Positions 18,152-26,121 of a stretch of DNA of 64,000 nt are shown here, in pieces; position 1 is the stretch's first letter; every line of letters starts with the position of its first letter. Location: positions 92,559 to 156,558 of the forward strand of contig NZ_FWZX01000012.1 in NCBI RefSeq assembly GCF_900177295.1, written 5' to 3'. The DNA comes from Tistlia consotensis USBA 355. Lineage in GTDB: Bacteria > Pseudomonadota > Alphaproteobacteria > Kiloniellales > DSM-21159. Position numbers and translations under genes: made by a program. The notes under the pieces were generated by a model. It did not search any database and was not told the DNA's origin. It saw only the letters and a list, made by a program, of their open reading frames with translations.

Positions 18152-18231
18152 ACGGCTTTCATCGACTTGTCAAGAACCCGAGCCCCGAAAAATCCGCAGA
18201 ACCAGGTACTGTTCTCCCGGTCACAAGCGGC

Positions 18232-18259
18232 TTGACTTTGCCCGGCGGCGCGGTACGGA
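18232..18259 (+). promoter_or_regulatory. Candidate sigma-70 promoter
   Basis: A -35 TTGACT at 18232-18237 is followed after 16 bases by a weak -10 TACGGA at 18254-18259. It lies about 55 bases upstream of the ornithine-cyclodeaminase-family gene. The perfect palindrome at 18272 would then lie just after the transcription start, a position suited to repression. Confidence 0.35.
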
Positions 18260-18271
18260 ATTGATCAATAT

Positions 18272-18285
18272 GGACTTATAAGTCC
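18272..18285. promoter_or_regulatory. Perfect 14-base palindrome, candidate IclR operator
   Basis: GGACTTATAAGTCC is fully self-complementary and AT-centred in an otherwise GC-rich region. It is 28 bases upstream of the gene at 18314 and related to the two sites at 18117-18151. The IclR gene in the same operon makes autoregulation of both divergent units plausible. Confidence 0.55.
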
Positions 18286-18313
18286 GATATACGGAAATCA
18301 ATCGAGGTATGGC

Positions 18314-19378
18314 ATGTCCAAGCAGGAGTTTCTCTTCCTGAGCCAGGAGGAGGTGGTGGAGTTCGGCGGGGCCGACATCGCGGCCACGGTGAAGGACGTC
18401 GACCGGGCGACGTCGCTGCTCTATCGCGACCTCGCCATCGAGGCGACGACCGCCACGCTGTTCTGGGACCTGCCGCTCGAGGACCTGCGCCGCAGGGTCG
18501 GCTACGCCGGCACCAAGCGGGTCAACATCCACGCCGCCTTCCTCGACGACGACGGCGTCAGGAAGGTCGGCGTCAAGAACATCCCCAGCAATCCCGAGAA
18601 CCCCGCCAAGGGCCGCGGCCCCCGCGCCTCCGGCCTGCTGACCATGCTCGATCCGGAAAGCGGCTATCCGATCGCCCTGATGGACGCCGCCGTGATCAGC
18701 TGCATCCGGACCGGGGCGCTCGGCGCCCTGGGTGCCAAGTACCTGCGGCGCTCGGGGCCCTGCCGGCTCGGCCTGATCGGGACCGGGCCGATCAACCGCG
18801 CCGCCCTGGACGCGACGGTCGAGGTCTGCGGCGCGGATCTCGTCGACTGCCTGGTCTACGACCTCGACGGCGCGCGTGCCGCGGCCTACGCGAAGCGGAT
18901 CGTCGCGAAGCACGGCCTGGCGGCGCGCGCCGTCGACAGCGCCGAGGCCGCCGTGCGCGACTGCGACATCGTCATGCCGGCGACCACCCTGACCGACCCC
19001 TCGCAGGCCTACATTCCCTACGACTGGCTGAAGCCGGGTGCGCTGTTCGTCGACCTGTCGATCTGGGACGCGACCTACGAGGTCTTCGCCAGGGCCGACA
19101 AGCTCTATGCGAACTCGGCCCAGTCGCTGGAGCGCAAGAACCTCACCCCAGGCTGCCTGGTCGACCAGGGCGTCGTGCCGGCGGACCGGGTGCTCGACCT
19201 CGGCGGCGTGCTGACGGGCGAGGTCGCCGGACGCGACGACGACGGGCAGATTATCGTCTATTTCGCCCGCGGCATGGCCATATACGATGCGATCTGCGGC
19301 CATCGGGTCTATCAGATGGCCCTCGCCAAGAAGAGCGGGCAGTTCCTGACGCTGTGGGACGAGCCCTACCAGTACTGA
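18314..19378 (+). CDS. Ornithine cyclodeaminase / mu-crystallin family protein
   Basis: This 354-residue cytoplasmic protein has a C-terminal Rossmann domain: CRLGLIGTGPINRAALDATV near residues 155-175 is the NAD(P)-binding loop. KRVNIHAAFL and the block NIPSNPENPAKGRGPRAS are followed by LDPESGYPIALMDAAVIS and RTGALGALGAKYL, all conserved in this family. The variant with the NPENP insert resembles proteins annotated as tyramine oxidase subunit B more than true ornithine cyclodeaminase. It would act as an imine reductase or an amino-acid-type dehydrogenase. It is the first gene of the IclR operon and divergent from the peptide/opine importer, which fits opine or imino-acid catabolism. That reading is inference. 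Confidence 0.85.
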   Translation: MSKQEFLFLSQEEVVEFGGADIAATVKDVDRATSLLYRDLAIEATTATLFWDLPLEDLRRRVGYAGTKRVNIHAAFLDDDGVRKVGVKNIPSNPENPAKGRGPRASGLLTMLDPESGYPIALMDAAVISCIRTGALGALGAKYLRRSGPCRLGLIGTGPINRAALDATVEVCGADLVDCLVYDLDGARAAAYAKRIVAKHGLAARAVDSAEAAVRDCDIVMPATTLTDPSQAYIPYDWLKPGALFVDLSIWDATYEVFARADKLYANSAQSLERKNLTPGCLVDQGVVPADRVLDLGGVLTGEVAGRDDDGQIIVYFARGMAIYDAICGHRVYQMALAKKSGQFLTLWDEPYQY

Positions 19379-19383
19379 GCCGC

Positions 19384-19409
19384 GGGAGCCAGCCGGGGGA
19401 GCCAGCCGG
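19384..19409. repeat. Two tandem 13-base repeats before the IclR gene
   Basis: GGGAGCCAGCCGG occurs twice head to tail, and a third partial copy (GGGA) runs into the ATG at 19413. The repeat brings GGGGG close to the start codon, so it may set translation of the regulator. Confidence 0.7.
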
Positions 19410-19412
19410 GGG

Positions 19413-20201
19413 ATGTCGAGCGTCACCAAGGAAGAGCGGAAGCCGTCGGCCGAGATTGCCAAGCGGCAGACGACGATCGGCAAGAGCGTGGAGATCCTCC
19501 ACATCCTGGCCGAGGGCGAGACCCGCTTCTCCAACATCCAGAGGGCGCTCGGCTACGGCAATGGCACGACCCACCGGCTGCTCAAGAGCCTGCTCGACGC
19601 CGGCCTGATCGTCCAGGACCCGGTCTCCAAGGACTACCTGCTGTCCAACGAGATCCTCAAGCTCGCCGCCAAGATCGAGGACGGCTTCGCGCACATCAGC
19701 CTGATCGCGACCCGTGAGATGGAGCGTCTGCGCGAGGAGTCCGGCGAGACCGTCTGCCTGTGCAAGCGGGTCGGCCTGCGCAAGATCATCGCCGAGGAGC
19801 TGGCCAGCCAGCACGGCATCAAGTTCGAGTACGGCAAGGGCTATTCCTCGTCGTTCCACTCCGGTGCGACCGGCGTGGCCCTGCTCTCCCTGCTCGACGA
19901 GGCCGCGGTCGAGAAGCTGCTCGACAAGGCCGAGCTGGTCCAGGAGACGCCGGACACGGTGATCGACCGCAGCCGGATCCTCGCGCGCGTCGCCGAAGCG
20001 CGCCGGAACGGCTACGCCGTCAGCTACGGCGAGGTGACGCCCGGCACCGCTTCCCTGTCGGTGCCCTTGCAGGACGGCACCAGCTCCTTCGCGCTCACCG
20101 TCGTCGGCCCGGCCAACCGCTTCTTCCCGAAGTCGATGCTCGAGGCGACTCTCGCCGCTGCACGGCGCATCGAGGGCGCGATCAACGCCCAGCGGCACTG
20201 A
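19413..20201 (+). CDS. IclR-family transcriptional regulator
   Basis: This is a 262-residue regulator. The N-terminal winged helix-turn-helix runs from about residue 22 to 75 (GKSVEILHILAEGETRFSNI; GYGNGTTHRLLKSLLDAGLI). The C-terminal ligand-binding domain includes HISLIATREMERLREESGETV and YSSSFHSGATGVALLSLLDE, typical IclR effector-domain blocks. It lies 34 bases after the cyclodeaminase-like gene and is probably co-transcribed. Palindromes at 18117-18151 and 18272-18285 are the likely binding sites. The inducer is probably the transported compound or a breakdown product. Confidence 0.93.
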   Translation: MSSVTKEERKPSAEIAKRQTTIGKSVEILHILAEGETRFSNIQRALGYGNGTTHRLLKSLLDAGLIVQDPVSKDYLLSNEILKLAAKIEDGFAHISLIATREMERLREESGETVCLCKRVGLRKIIAEELASQHGIKFEYGKGYSSSFHSGATGVALLSLLDEAAVEKLLDKAELVQETPDTVIDRSRILARVAEARRNGYAVSYGEVTPGTASLSVPLQDGTSSFALTVVGPANRFFPKSMLEATLAAARRIEGAINAQRH

Positions 20202-20211
20202 CGCCGCCGGC

Positions 20212-21330
20212 ATGGCCGCCGTGCCGACCGCCGTGCCGACCGCCGGGCCGACCGCCGTGCCGACCGCCATGCCGGTGATCACGATCGCCGACGACGATCC
20301 GATGATGCAACTCGTGCGCTTCGCGCTCGAAGGCGATCGGGTGCTGAGCGAGGACTGGCTCAGGGACTACTTCTCACCGGAGCCGGTGACGGCCTCGGAC
20401 GTCACCGGGATCGGCCGACGTTGCAGGCTCTTCGGCCGCTGCGAGGTGCGTTATCTTTCGCGCGAGGAGGAGCCGCGGCTGGCCGAGCTCAGCCGCGGCT
20501 CGGACGCCATCGTCTGCCGGCGGGCCGTGATCGATGCGGCGGTGATCACCGCATCGCCGAGCCTCAGGATGATCAACCGCCTCGGCGAACGCGCCACGGG
20601 CATCGACCTGGTGGCGGCCCGCGCCGCCGGCGTCACGGTCAATTGCATCGCCCGCCCGACCCTCGCCTACACCGCGGAGCACGCCATCCTGCTGATGCTG
20701 GCGGTCGGCAAGGCGCTGGTCGAAGCCGACAAGGCGACCCGCGCGGGCCGCTACGACCGCGGGAAGGTGCACCCGATCGACGGCGTGGCCTACAACTGGC
20801 CCGGCCTCGCCGGCCTGACCGGCCTCTACGGCAAGACGCTCGGCATCGTCGGCCTCGGCGAGGTGGGCACACTGGTCGCGCGGCGCGCTGCCGCCTTCGG
20901 CATGCGTCTTCTCTACAGCAAGCCGAACAGGCTGGGCGAAGAGCAGGAGCGCCGGCTCGGCCTGGGCTACCGATCCTTCGAGCGCCTGCTGGAGGAAGCC
21001 GACGTCGTCTCGCTCCATGCCCGGGCCGTGCCGGAGACGCGCCATCTCTTCGACCGGGCGGCCTTCCGGCGCATGAAGCCCGGCGCGATCTTCGTCAACA
21101 CCAGCCGTGGCTCGCTGGTCGACGAGGAGGCCCTGGCCGCGGCTCTGGAAGGCGGCTGGATCGCCGGCGCCGGCATCGACAACCATGCCGTGGAGCCGCG
21201 CCCGGCCGGCGACCGGCTGGCGCGTCTGCCGAACATCGTCATGACGCCGCACATCGCCGGCGGCTCCCGCCACGCCCTGCTCGAGGAGGTCGAGCAATTG
21301 ATTCCCCGGCTCGAACCAGCCGGGGGATAG
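20212..21330 (+). CDS. D-2-hydroxyacid dehydrogenase (NAD(P)-binding)
   Basis: This protein has up to 372 residues. The cofactor fold GIVGLGEVGTLVARRAAAFGM (near residue 220) is followed by LLYSKPN; a Lys/Ser rather than Asp at the end of the second strand suggests NADP(H) is tolerated. Catalytic residues are Arg in VNTSRGSLVDE, Glu in HAVEPRP and His in MTPHIAGGS. It would reduce a 2-keto acid, or the reverse. The first 19 residues are encoded by a tandem 12-base repeat giving PTAV units, and the true start may be the in-frame ATG at 20269 (MPVITIADDD). It ends 12 bases from a convergent SDR gene. Confidence 0.9.
   Translation: MAAVPTAVPTAGPTAVPTAMPVITIADDDPMMQLVRFALEGDRVLSEDWLRDYFSPEPVTASDVTGIGRRCRLFGRCEVRYLSREEEPRLAELSRGSDAIVCRRAVIDAAVITASPSLRMINRLGERATGIDLVAARAAGVTVNCIARPTLAYTAEHAILLMLAVGKALVEADKATRAGRYDRGKVHPIDGVAYNWPGLAGLTGLYGKTLGIVGLGEVGTLVARRAAAFGMRLLYSKPNRLGEEQERRLGLGYRSFERLLEEADVVSLHARAVPETRHLFDRAAFRRMKPGAIFVNTSRGSLVDEEALAAALEGGWIAGAGIDNHAVEPRPAGDRLARLPNIVMTPHIAGGSRHALLEEVEQLIPRLEPAGG
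20221..20268. repeat. Four tandem 12-base repeats at the 5' end of a dehydrogenase gene
   Basis: GTGCCGACCGCC repeats four times, with one copy reading GGGCCGACCGCC. The repeat stays in frame and encodes the four-residue unit V/G-P-T-A; three of the four copies begin with GTG, a possible start codon. Copy-number change would not shift the frame. Confidence 0.85.
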
Positions 21331-21342
21331 CGGCCTCCGGGG

Positions 21343-22104
21343 TCAGAAACTGGCGCGACCGCCCGAGATGTCGAAGACCGCGCCGGTCGAGAAGGAGCAT
21401 TCAGGCGAGCAGAGCCAGGCGACCAGGTTCGCGATCTCGCCTGGCTCGACGAAGCGCCCCATCGGCACGTTGGCCAGGAGCTTCTGCCGGCGGTCGTCGT
21501 CGAGCCTGCCGAAGATCTCGGTCTCGCTCGCCGAGGGCGTGACGGCGTTCACCAGCACGCCGCTGCGGGCGACCTCCTTGGCCAGCGACTTTGTCAGCGC
21601 GATCTGGCCCGCCTTCGACGCCGCGTAGCCCGAGACGAAGGGATTGCCGTCCTTGCCGACGACCGAAGCGACGTTGACGACCCGTCCGTAGCCGTTGCGG
21701 ACCATCTCCGGGACGATCGCGCTGCAGCAGTTGAAGGTGCCGGTCAGGTTGACCGCCAGGACCGTCTCGAAGGCCTCGTGCGGATAGTCGCCGACCGCCG
21801 CCCGCGGCCCCAGGATGCCGGCATTGTTGACCAGGATGTCGACTCGCCCGAACCGGCTTCGCGTCTGGTCGGCGGCGCCCGACACCTCGTCGGGGTTCGA
21901 GACGTCGACGCAGTGGCAGGAGACGCGCGCCCCGGCCGCCAGCTGCCCGGACGCGGCTTCGAGCACGGCCTGGTCGCGGGCCCAGAGGCTGACCGCTGCG
22001 CCGTCGGCCAGCAGCCGGCGCGCCACCGCGAGTCCGATGCCCCGGCTGCCGCCCGTGACGACGGCGCACTGCCCTGCGAGCCGGCTGGGGTCTCCGTTCA
22101 CCAT
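21343..22104 (-). CDS. SDR-family oxidoreductase
   Basis: This 253-residue short-chain dehydrogenase has the cofactor motif VVTGGSRGIGLAVARRL (residues 15-31), structural NNAG (LVNNAGILG) and catalytic Ser-Tyr-Lys as VNVASVVGKDG and GYAASKAGQ. It is the size of 3-oxoacyl-ACP reductase/sorbitol-type dehydrogenases. GGAAAG lies close to the ATG. It is divergent from the TRAP transporter, and a LacI-type operator lies 12-29 bases upstream, so it likely belongs to the same regulon and oxidises the TRAP substrate or an intermediate. Confidence 0.92.
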   Translation of the reverse strand: MVNGDPSRLAGQCAVVTGGSRGIGLAVARRLLADGAAVSLWARDQAVLEAASGQLAAGARVSCHCVDVSNPDEVSGAADQTRSRFGRVDILVNNAGILGPRAAVGDYPHEAFETVLAVNLTGTFNCCSAIVPEMVRNGYGRVVNVASVVGKDGNPFVSGYAASKAGQIALTKSLAKEVARSGVLVNAVTPSASETEIFGRLDDDRRQKLLANVPMGRFVEPGEIANLVAWLCSPECSFSTGAVFDISGGRASF

Positions 22105-22115
22105 GGCTTTCCGGA

Positions 22116-22133
22116 ATCAATAACGTTTTCACA
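22116..22133 (-). promoter_or_regulatory. LacI-type operator before the SDR gene
   Basis: Read on the minus strand the site is TGTGAAAACGTTATTGAT. Its first twelve bases match the ideal LacI-family palindrome TGTGAAAACGTTTTCACA exactly. The same half-site recurs at 22240, 33746 and 33824. Confidence 0.65.
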
Positions 22134-22238
22134 TATGGCGGGTCGCCGCCATTTGCGTCCGTTTCCTACATCATGCGGTTCTGAACTACAACCTCCTCAC
22201 CTGCGCCAATGGAGCACAGGCAAGCTGCGCCGAGATGG

Positions 22239-22267
22239 TTGTGAACGTTTTCACAGCATGTTATAGC
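22239..22267 (+). promoter_or_regulatory. Candidate promoter of the TRAP operon
   Basis: TTGTGA (22239-22244) and TATAGC (22262-22267) are separated by 17 bases and each match four of six sigma-70 consensus positions. The LacI-type operator covers the -35 and part of the spacer, which would block polymerase. The gene starts 37 bases beyond the -10. Confidence 0.5.
22240..22255. promoter_or_regulatory. LacI-type operator in the TRAP promoter
   Basis: TGTGAACGTTTTCACA consists of perfect arms TGTGAA and TTCACA around four bases. It is the most symmetrical of the four related sites in this window. Confidence 0.7.
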
Positions 22268-22303
22268 TGCGGAAACTAAGCGTCCAAGGGAGGAAATGAG
22301 AGA

Positions 22304-23413
22304 ATGCTCGGCTTTCCGAAGCTCAGGAAGATCACCGCCGGCCTGACGTTTTCCGTGGCAGCGCTGGCGGCGGTGGCGCACGTGCCGCAGGCCCTGGCCG
22401 AAACGAAGCTCGTCTACGCCGGCTACATCACGCGCTCGGCGGTCGCCACGACCCTGGACGAATGGTTCATGGATCAGGTCGAGCAGAGGAGCAACGGCCG
22501 CATCACCTTCGAGCGCTACTACTCCGGCGCCCTGATGAAGGCGCGGGATCTCTTTCCGGGCCTGACCAACGGCGCGGTCGACATCGCGACCGGGGCGCCG
22601 ATGGCCTACAACCCGCAGAGCTATCCGCTGTCGAACATCATGATGCCCTACATCACCGACAAGGCGGACGCCGCAACCAAGGCGATCATCGAGCTCTACG
22701 GCTCGAACGAAGAGATCAAGCAGGAGTACGAGCGCCAGGGCATCAAGATGCTCTGGTCCCTGGCCTTTCCCGACGGCGCGATCTGGAGCAACCGGCCGAT
22801 CCACGAGCCCGAGGACCTGCAGGGCGTGCGCATCCGCGCCGTCTCCGGCATCGGCTGGGCGATGGAGAAGCTGGGCGCATCGCCGGTGCCGATGAGCTTC
22901 ACCGAGGCGGTCGAGGCCCTGAATCGCGGCGCCGTCGACGCGGTCACCAACGCCCCCTTCGACAGCGGCGTCAACGTCGGGCTCCCCAAGGTCGCCAAGT
23001 ACGCGACCGACGCCGGCCGCCTCGGCATCAACGGCATCTCCGTCACGGGCATCAACAAGGCCCGCTTCGAGGGACTGCCCGAGGAGGACCAGGCGGTGAT
23101 CCTGCAGGTAGCCGCCGAGGTCCCGGGCCAGTTCGCCAAGGTCGTCAATGCGGCGATCGAGAAGGCGGCCCGTCGCATGGTCGAGCAGGGTGGCGACATC
23201 CAGGTCTCGGTCAGCACCGACGCGCAGGCCGCGAAATGGAAGGCCGCGGTCGCCGACACGCTGCGCGGCCGCTACATCGAGTCTGTCTCGAGGGTGACCA
23301 AGAACGGCGGTGCGATCTACGACCAGTTCGTGGCACTGGTGCGCAAGCACGAGCCGGACTCGACCTACACCCCCGGCCTCGAGGCCTACCTGAAGGCGGC
23401 CGGCAAGCAGTAG
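22304..23413 (+). CDS. TRAP transporter solute-binding protein (DctP family)
   Basis: This 369-residue periplasmic protein has a Sec signal of about 32 residues (ITAGLTFSVAALAAVAHVPQ then ALAETKLVYAG). DctP-family blocks include FMDQVEQRSNGRITFERYYSG, LTNGAVDIATGAP and EDLQGVRIRAVSGIG. MSFTEAVEALNRGAVDAVTN contains the region where the conserved Arg-to-carboxylate contact would be made (Arg in GVRIRA). Shine-Dalgarno GGGAGGAAA precedes the ATG. It delivers a carboxylate-like substrate to the DctQM membrane pair. The gene is preceded by a promoter overlapped by a LacI-type operator. Confidence 0.93.
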   Translation: MLGFPKLRKITAGLTFSVAALAAVAHVPQALAETKLVYAGYITRSAVATTLDEWFMDQVEQRSNGRITFERYYSGALMKARDLFPGLTNGAVDIATGAPMAYNPQSYPLSNIMMPYITDKADAATKAIIELYGSNEEIKQEYERQGIKMLWSLAFPDGAIWSNRPIHEPEDLQGVRIRAVSGIGWAMEKLGASPVPMSFTEAVEALNRGAVDAVTNAPFDSGVNVGLPKVAKYATDAGRLGINGISVTGINKARFEGLPEEDQAVILQVAAEVPGQFAKVVNAAIEKAARRMVEQGGDIQVSVSTDAQAAKWKAAVADTLRGRYIESVSRVTKNGGAIYDQFVALVRKHEPDSTYTPGLEAYLKAAGKQ

Positions 23414-23423
23414 GCTCCGCCGC

Positions 23424-23454
23424 GGGCGCCGTCCCCGCCGGCGGGACGGCGCCC
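23424..23454. terminator. Strong hairpin between TRAP binding-protein and membrane genes
   Basis: GGGCGCCGTCCC at 23424-23435 pairs with GGGACGGCGCCC at 23443-23454, and the inner CCGCC/GGCGG bases extend the stem with one bulge. It starts ten bases after the stop. The T-tract is missing, so it probably limits read-through and stabilises the upstream message. Confidence 0.6.
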
Positions 23455-23485
23455 GGACAGCGCGCGCGACCGGACGGGGGACTCG

Positions 23486-24016
23486 ATGCGTTTCCGGCTG
23501 CTCCAAGCAATCTCTCGGTTCAACATCGCCCTGGGCTCGGTCAGCGGCTTCGCCACCGGCCTGATGATGTGCGTCATCGTGATCGACGTCGCCGGGCGGG
23601 CCTGCTTCTCCTCCCCCCTGCCCCTGGCGACGGAGATCAGCGTGCTGCTGCTGATCATCAAGATCTTCCTCGGCATGGCCGGCGCCCAGGCGACCGATTC
23701 GAACTTCCAGGTGACTCTGGTCATCGACCTGCTCTCGCCGCGCTGGCGCCGCTACCAGCGCGTCTTCTCGCTCGTCGTCACGCTCGCGGCGGTGGCGATC
23801 ATCACCTGGCTGTCGATCGGCTACGCGATCACCTCGACCCGCCAGGGCGAATCCTCCTTCGGCGTCTATCCCTTCCCGATCTGGCCGGAGCGGATCATCC
23901 TCGCCGCCGGTCTGGTGTTCCTCGTGCTGCAACTGGTGACCGACCTGATCGTCACAACGCTGGGCGGCGACGAGGCGCTGAAGGCCGGCCTGCCGAAGCA
24001 CGATGCCTCCGTCTGA
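23486..24016 (+). CDS. TRAP transporter small permease (DctQ family)
   Basis: This 176-residue protein has four predicted membrane helices (about residues 16-40, 50-68, 88-110, 132-155), the size and layout of DctQ. The segment VLLLIIKIFLGMAGAQATDS between helices two and three is typical. It bridges the binding protein and DctM. It sits between the hairpin at 23424 and the DctM gene, 21 bases ahead. Confidence 0.9.
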   Translation: MRFRLLQAISRFNIALGSVSGFATGLMMCVIVIDVAGRACFSSPLPLATEISVLLLIIKIFLGMAGAQATDSNFQVTLVIDLLSPRWRRYQRVFSLVVTLAAVAIITWLSIGYAITSTRQGESSFGVYPFPIWPERIILAAGLVFLVLQLVTDLIVTTLGGDEALKAGLPKHDASV

Positions 24017-24037
24017 CGCAGCCCCGGAAGCCCTCCA

Positions 24038-25339
24038 ATGACCATGACAGACCTCACGCTGGGGCTTGCGCTGCTCGGCGGCATGCTGACGCTGCTGATC
24101 GCCGGCGTGCCGATCGGCTACGCCCTGCTGACCGCGGGCCTCGCCGGGCTCGTCCTGACGCGGCCCTTGCCGGCGGCCGAGTTCCTGCTGTCGACCTTCG
24201 CGCATTCGGCCTCGGCGCACCTCGCCTACGTCGTGCTGCCGCTGTTCCTCTTCATGGGGCACATGTGCTTCTCCGCCGGCATCGGGCACAGAGCCTTCGA
24301 CAGCGCCCGCGTCTGGGTCGGGTCCCTGCCGGGCGGGCTCGCCATCACCACGGTCTTCGCCTGCGCGGGCTTCGCCGCCGTCTCCGGCTCCAGCCTCGCG
24401 ACCTCGGCGACCGTGGCGCAGGTCGCGGTGCCGCGCATGCTGCGCGAGGGCTACAGCCAGGCCATCGCCTCGGGCACCGTCGCCGCCGCCGGCACCCTGG
24501 GCGTGCTGATCCCGCCCAGCGGCCTGCTGATCGTCTACGCGATCTCCACCGACACCTCCATCGTCGACCTGTTCCTGGCCGGCATCGTGCCCGGCGTGAT
24601 GACCGCGCTCTTCTACGCCGTCATGCTCTTCGGCTGGGTCAAGCTGGTGCCCGGCGCCGGACCCTCGCACTCGATCGGCCGCACCAGCTTCCGGGCCAAG
24701 GCGCGCGCCGTCGTCGAGAGCTGGGAGATCGTGATCCTGTTCCTGATCGTCATGGGCACGATCTACCTCGGCATCGGCACCGCGACCGAGGCCGCCGCCT
24801 TCGGCGCCGCCGGCGCGCTGGCGATCGTGCTGTTCCGCGGCAAGGACCGCTGGCGGATCGTCTGGCGCGGGCTGATCGACACCGGCGTCACGACTTCCTG
24901 CGTCTTCCTGCTGGTCATCGGGGCCGGCCTCTTCGGCTTGGCCCTGACGACGACCCAGGTGCCGCAGCACTTCACGCTGTGGCTGACCCACTTCGATCTG
25001 CCGGTCTGGCAGCTGACGGTGGTCCTGCTGCTGCCCTACTTGGTGCTCGGCCTGTTCGTCGACGGCATCACGATGATGCTGCTGACCCTGCCGATCATCT
25101 TCCCGGTCGTGCAGCACGCCGGCATCAATCCCGTGCTGTTCGGCATCCTGGTCACGAAGTGCGCCGAGATCGGCGCGATCACGCCGCCGGTCGGCCTGAA
25201 CATCTTCGTGGTGAAGAACACCGTCCCGGAGATCGACCTGCTGCAGGCCTTCCGCGGCTCGATCCCCTTCGTGCTCGTCGAGCTGCTGATCATCGGCCTG
25301 CTCATCGCCTTCAACGACATCGCACTGGTGCTGCTATGA
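24038..25339 (+). CDS. TRAP transporter large permease (DctM family)
   Basis: This 433-residue protein has about twelve hydrophobic helices. The family motifs GVPIGYALLTAGLAGLVL, VLPLFLFMGHMCF and AGTLGVLIPPSGLLIVYAI are all present, and the C-terminal half contains EIGAITPPVGLNIFVVKN, a DctM hallmark. It is the ion-coupled transport subunit. It ends in an ATGA overlap with the SDR gene, coupling uptake and dehydrogenation. Confidence 0.94.
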   Translation: MTMTDLTLGLALLGGMLTLLIAGVPIGYALLTAGLAGLVLTRPLPAAEFLLSTFAHSASAHLAYVVLPLFLFMGHMCFSAGIGHRAFDSARVWVGSLPGGLAITTVFACAGFAAVSGSSLATSATVAQVAVPRMLREGYSQAIASGTVAAAGTLGVLIPPSGLLIVYAISTDTSIVDLFLAGIVPGVMTALFYAVMLFGWVKLVPGAGPSHSIGRTSFRAKARAVVESWEIVILFLIVMGTIYLGIGTATEAAAFGAAGALAIVLFRGKDRWRIVWRGLIDTGVTTSCVFLLVIGAGLFGLALTTTQVPQHFTLWLTHFDLPVWQLTVVLLLPYLVLGLFVDGITMMLLTLPIIFPVVQHAGINPVLFGILVTKCAEIGAITPPVGLNIFVVKNTVPEIDLLQAFRGSIPFVLVELLIIGLLIAFNDIALVLL

Positions 25340-26094
25340 CCTCCTCCCTCCTCGAGAACCGCGTCGCCGTCATCAGCGGGGCCGCCCGCGCCCGCGGCAT
25401 CGGCCTGGCGACGGCCGAACTCTTCGCCCGGCAGGGCGCCAGGGTCGCGATCCTCGATCTCGAGGCCGAGGCGCCCGAGGCGGCGGCCGCGAAGATCGGC
25501 TGCGGCGCCATCGGCCTCGCCTGCGACGTCACCGACCCGGAGGCCTGCACCGCGGCCATCGAGCGCGCCGTCGCGGAATGGGGCCAGGTCGACGTGCTGG
25601 TCAACAACGCCGGGCTGACCCAGCGCCGCCGCCTCGCCGAGGTCACGGCCGACGACTACGAGCTGGTCACCGGGGTGATTCTCAAGGGCACAATGCAGCT
25701 GACCCAGGCTGCCCTGCCGCACATGCCGCGCCAAGCCGGAGCGGCGATCGTCAACGTCGCCTCGCTGTCGGCGCTGCAGGGCGGCGGCGTCTTCGGCGGC
25801 CCGCACTATTGCGCGGCCAAGGCCGGGGTGCTGGGCCTGACCCGGGCGATGGCGCGCGAGCTCGGGCCCGAGGGCATCCGGGCCAACGCCGTCGCGCCGG
25901 GGCTGACCCTGACGGACTTCTCCCGCGGCGCGAACTCCGACGAGAACAAGCACGCCGCGGCGAAGGCCTATCCCCTGGGCCGTGTCGGACGCCCGTCCGA
26001 AATCGCCCAGGCCTGCCTGTTCCTGGCCTCCGAGATGTCCTCCTACGTGACCGGCATCACGCTGGACGTGAACGGCGGCGCCTACATCCACTGA
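25336..26094 (+). CDS. SDR-family oxidoreductase coupled to the TRAP operon
   Basis: This 252-residue short-chain dehydrogenase starts within the DctM stop (ATGA). It has ISGAARARGIGLATA as cofactor loop, LVNNAGLTQRRRL, and catalytic NVASLSALQGG / HYCAAKAGV (Ser, Tyr, Lys). The C-terminal EMSSYVTGITLDVNGGAYI is standard. It most likely oxidises or reduces the compound imported by the TRAP system. The other SDR genes at 21343 and 32936 are paralogous in fold but only distantly similar in sequence. Confidence 0.93.
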   Translation: MTSSLLENRVAVISGAARARGIGLATAELFARQGARVAILDLEAEAPEAAAAKIGCGAIGLACDVTDPEACTAAIERAVAEWGQVDVLVNNAGLTQRRRLAEVTADDYELVTGVILKGTMQLTQAALPHMPRQAGAAIVNVASLSALQGGGVFGGPHYCAAKAGVLGLTRAMARELGPEGIRANAVAPGLTLTDFSRGANSDENKHAAAKAYPLGRVGRPSEIAQACLFLASEMSSYVTGITLDVNGGAYIH

Positions 26095-26121
26095 GCGGCG
26101 CGGACCGGCGCCGGGCGATGC

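Noticed and set aside
22166..25117. A long minus-strand frame opposite the TRAP genes
   Set aside because: Repetitive Gln/His/Asp/Arg composition without motifs; the plus strand encodes DctP, DctQ and DctM.
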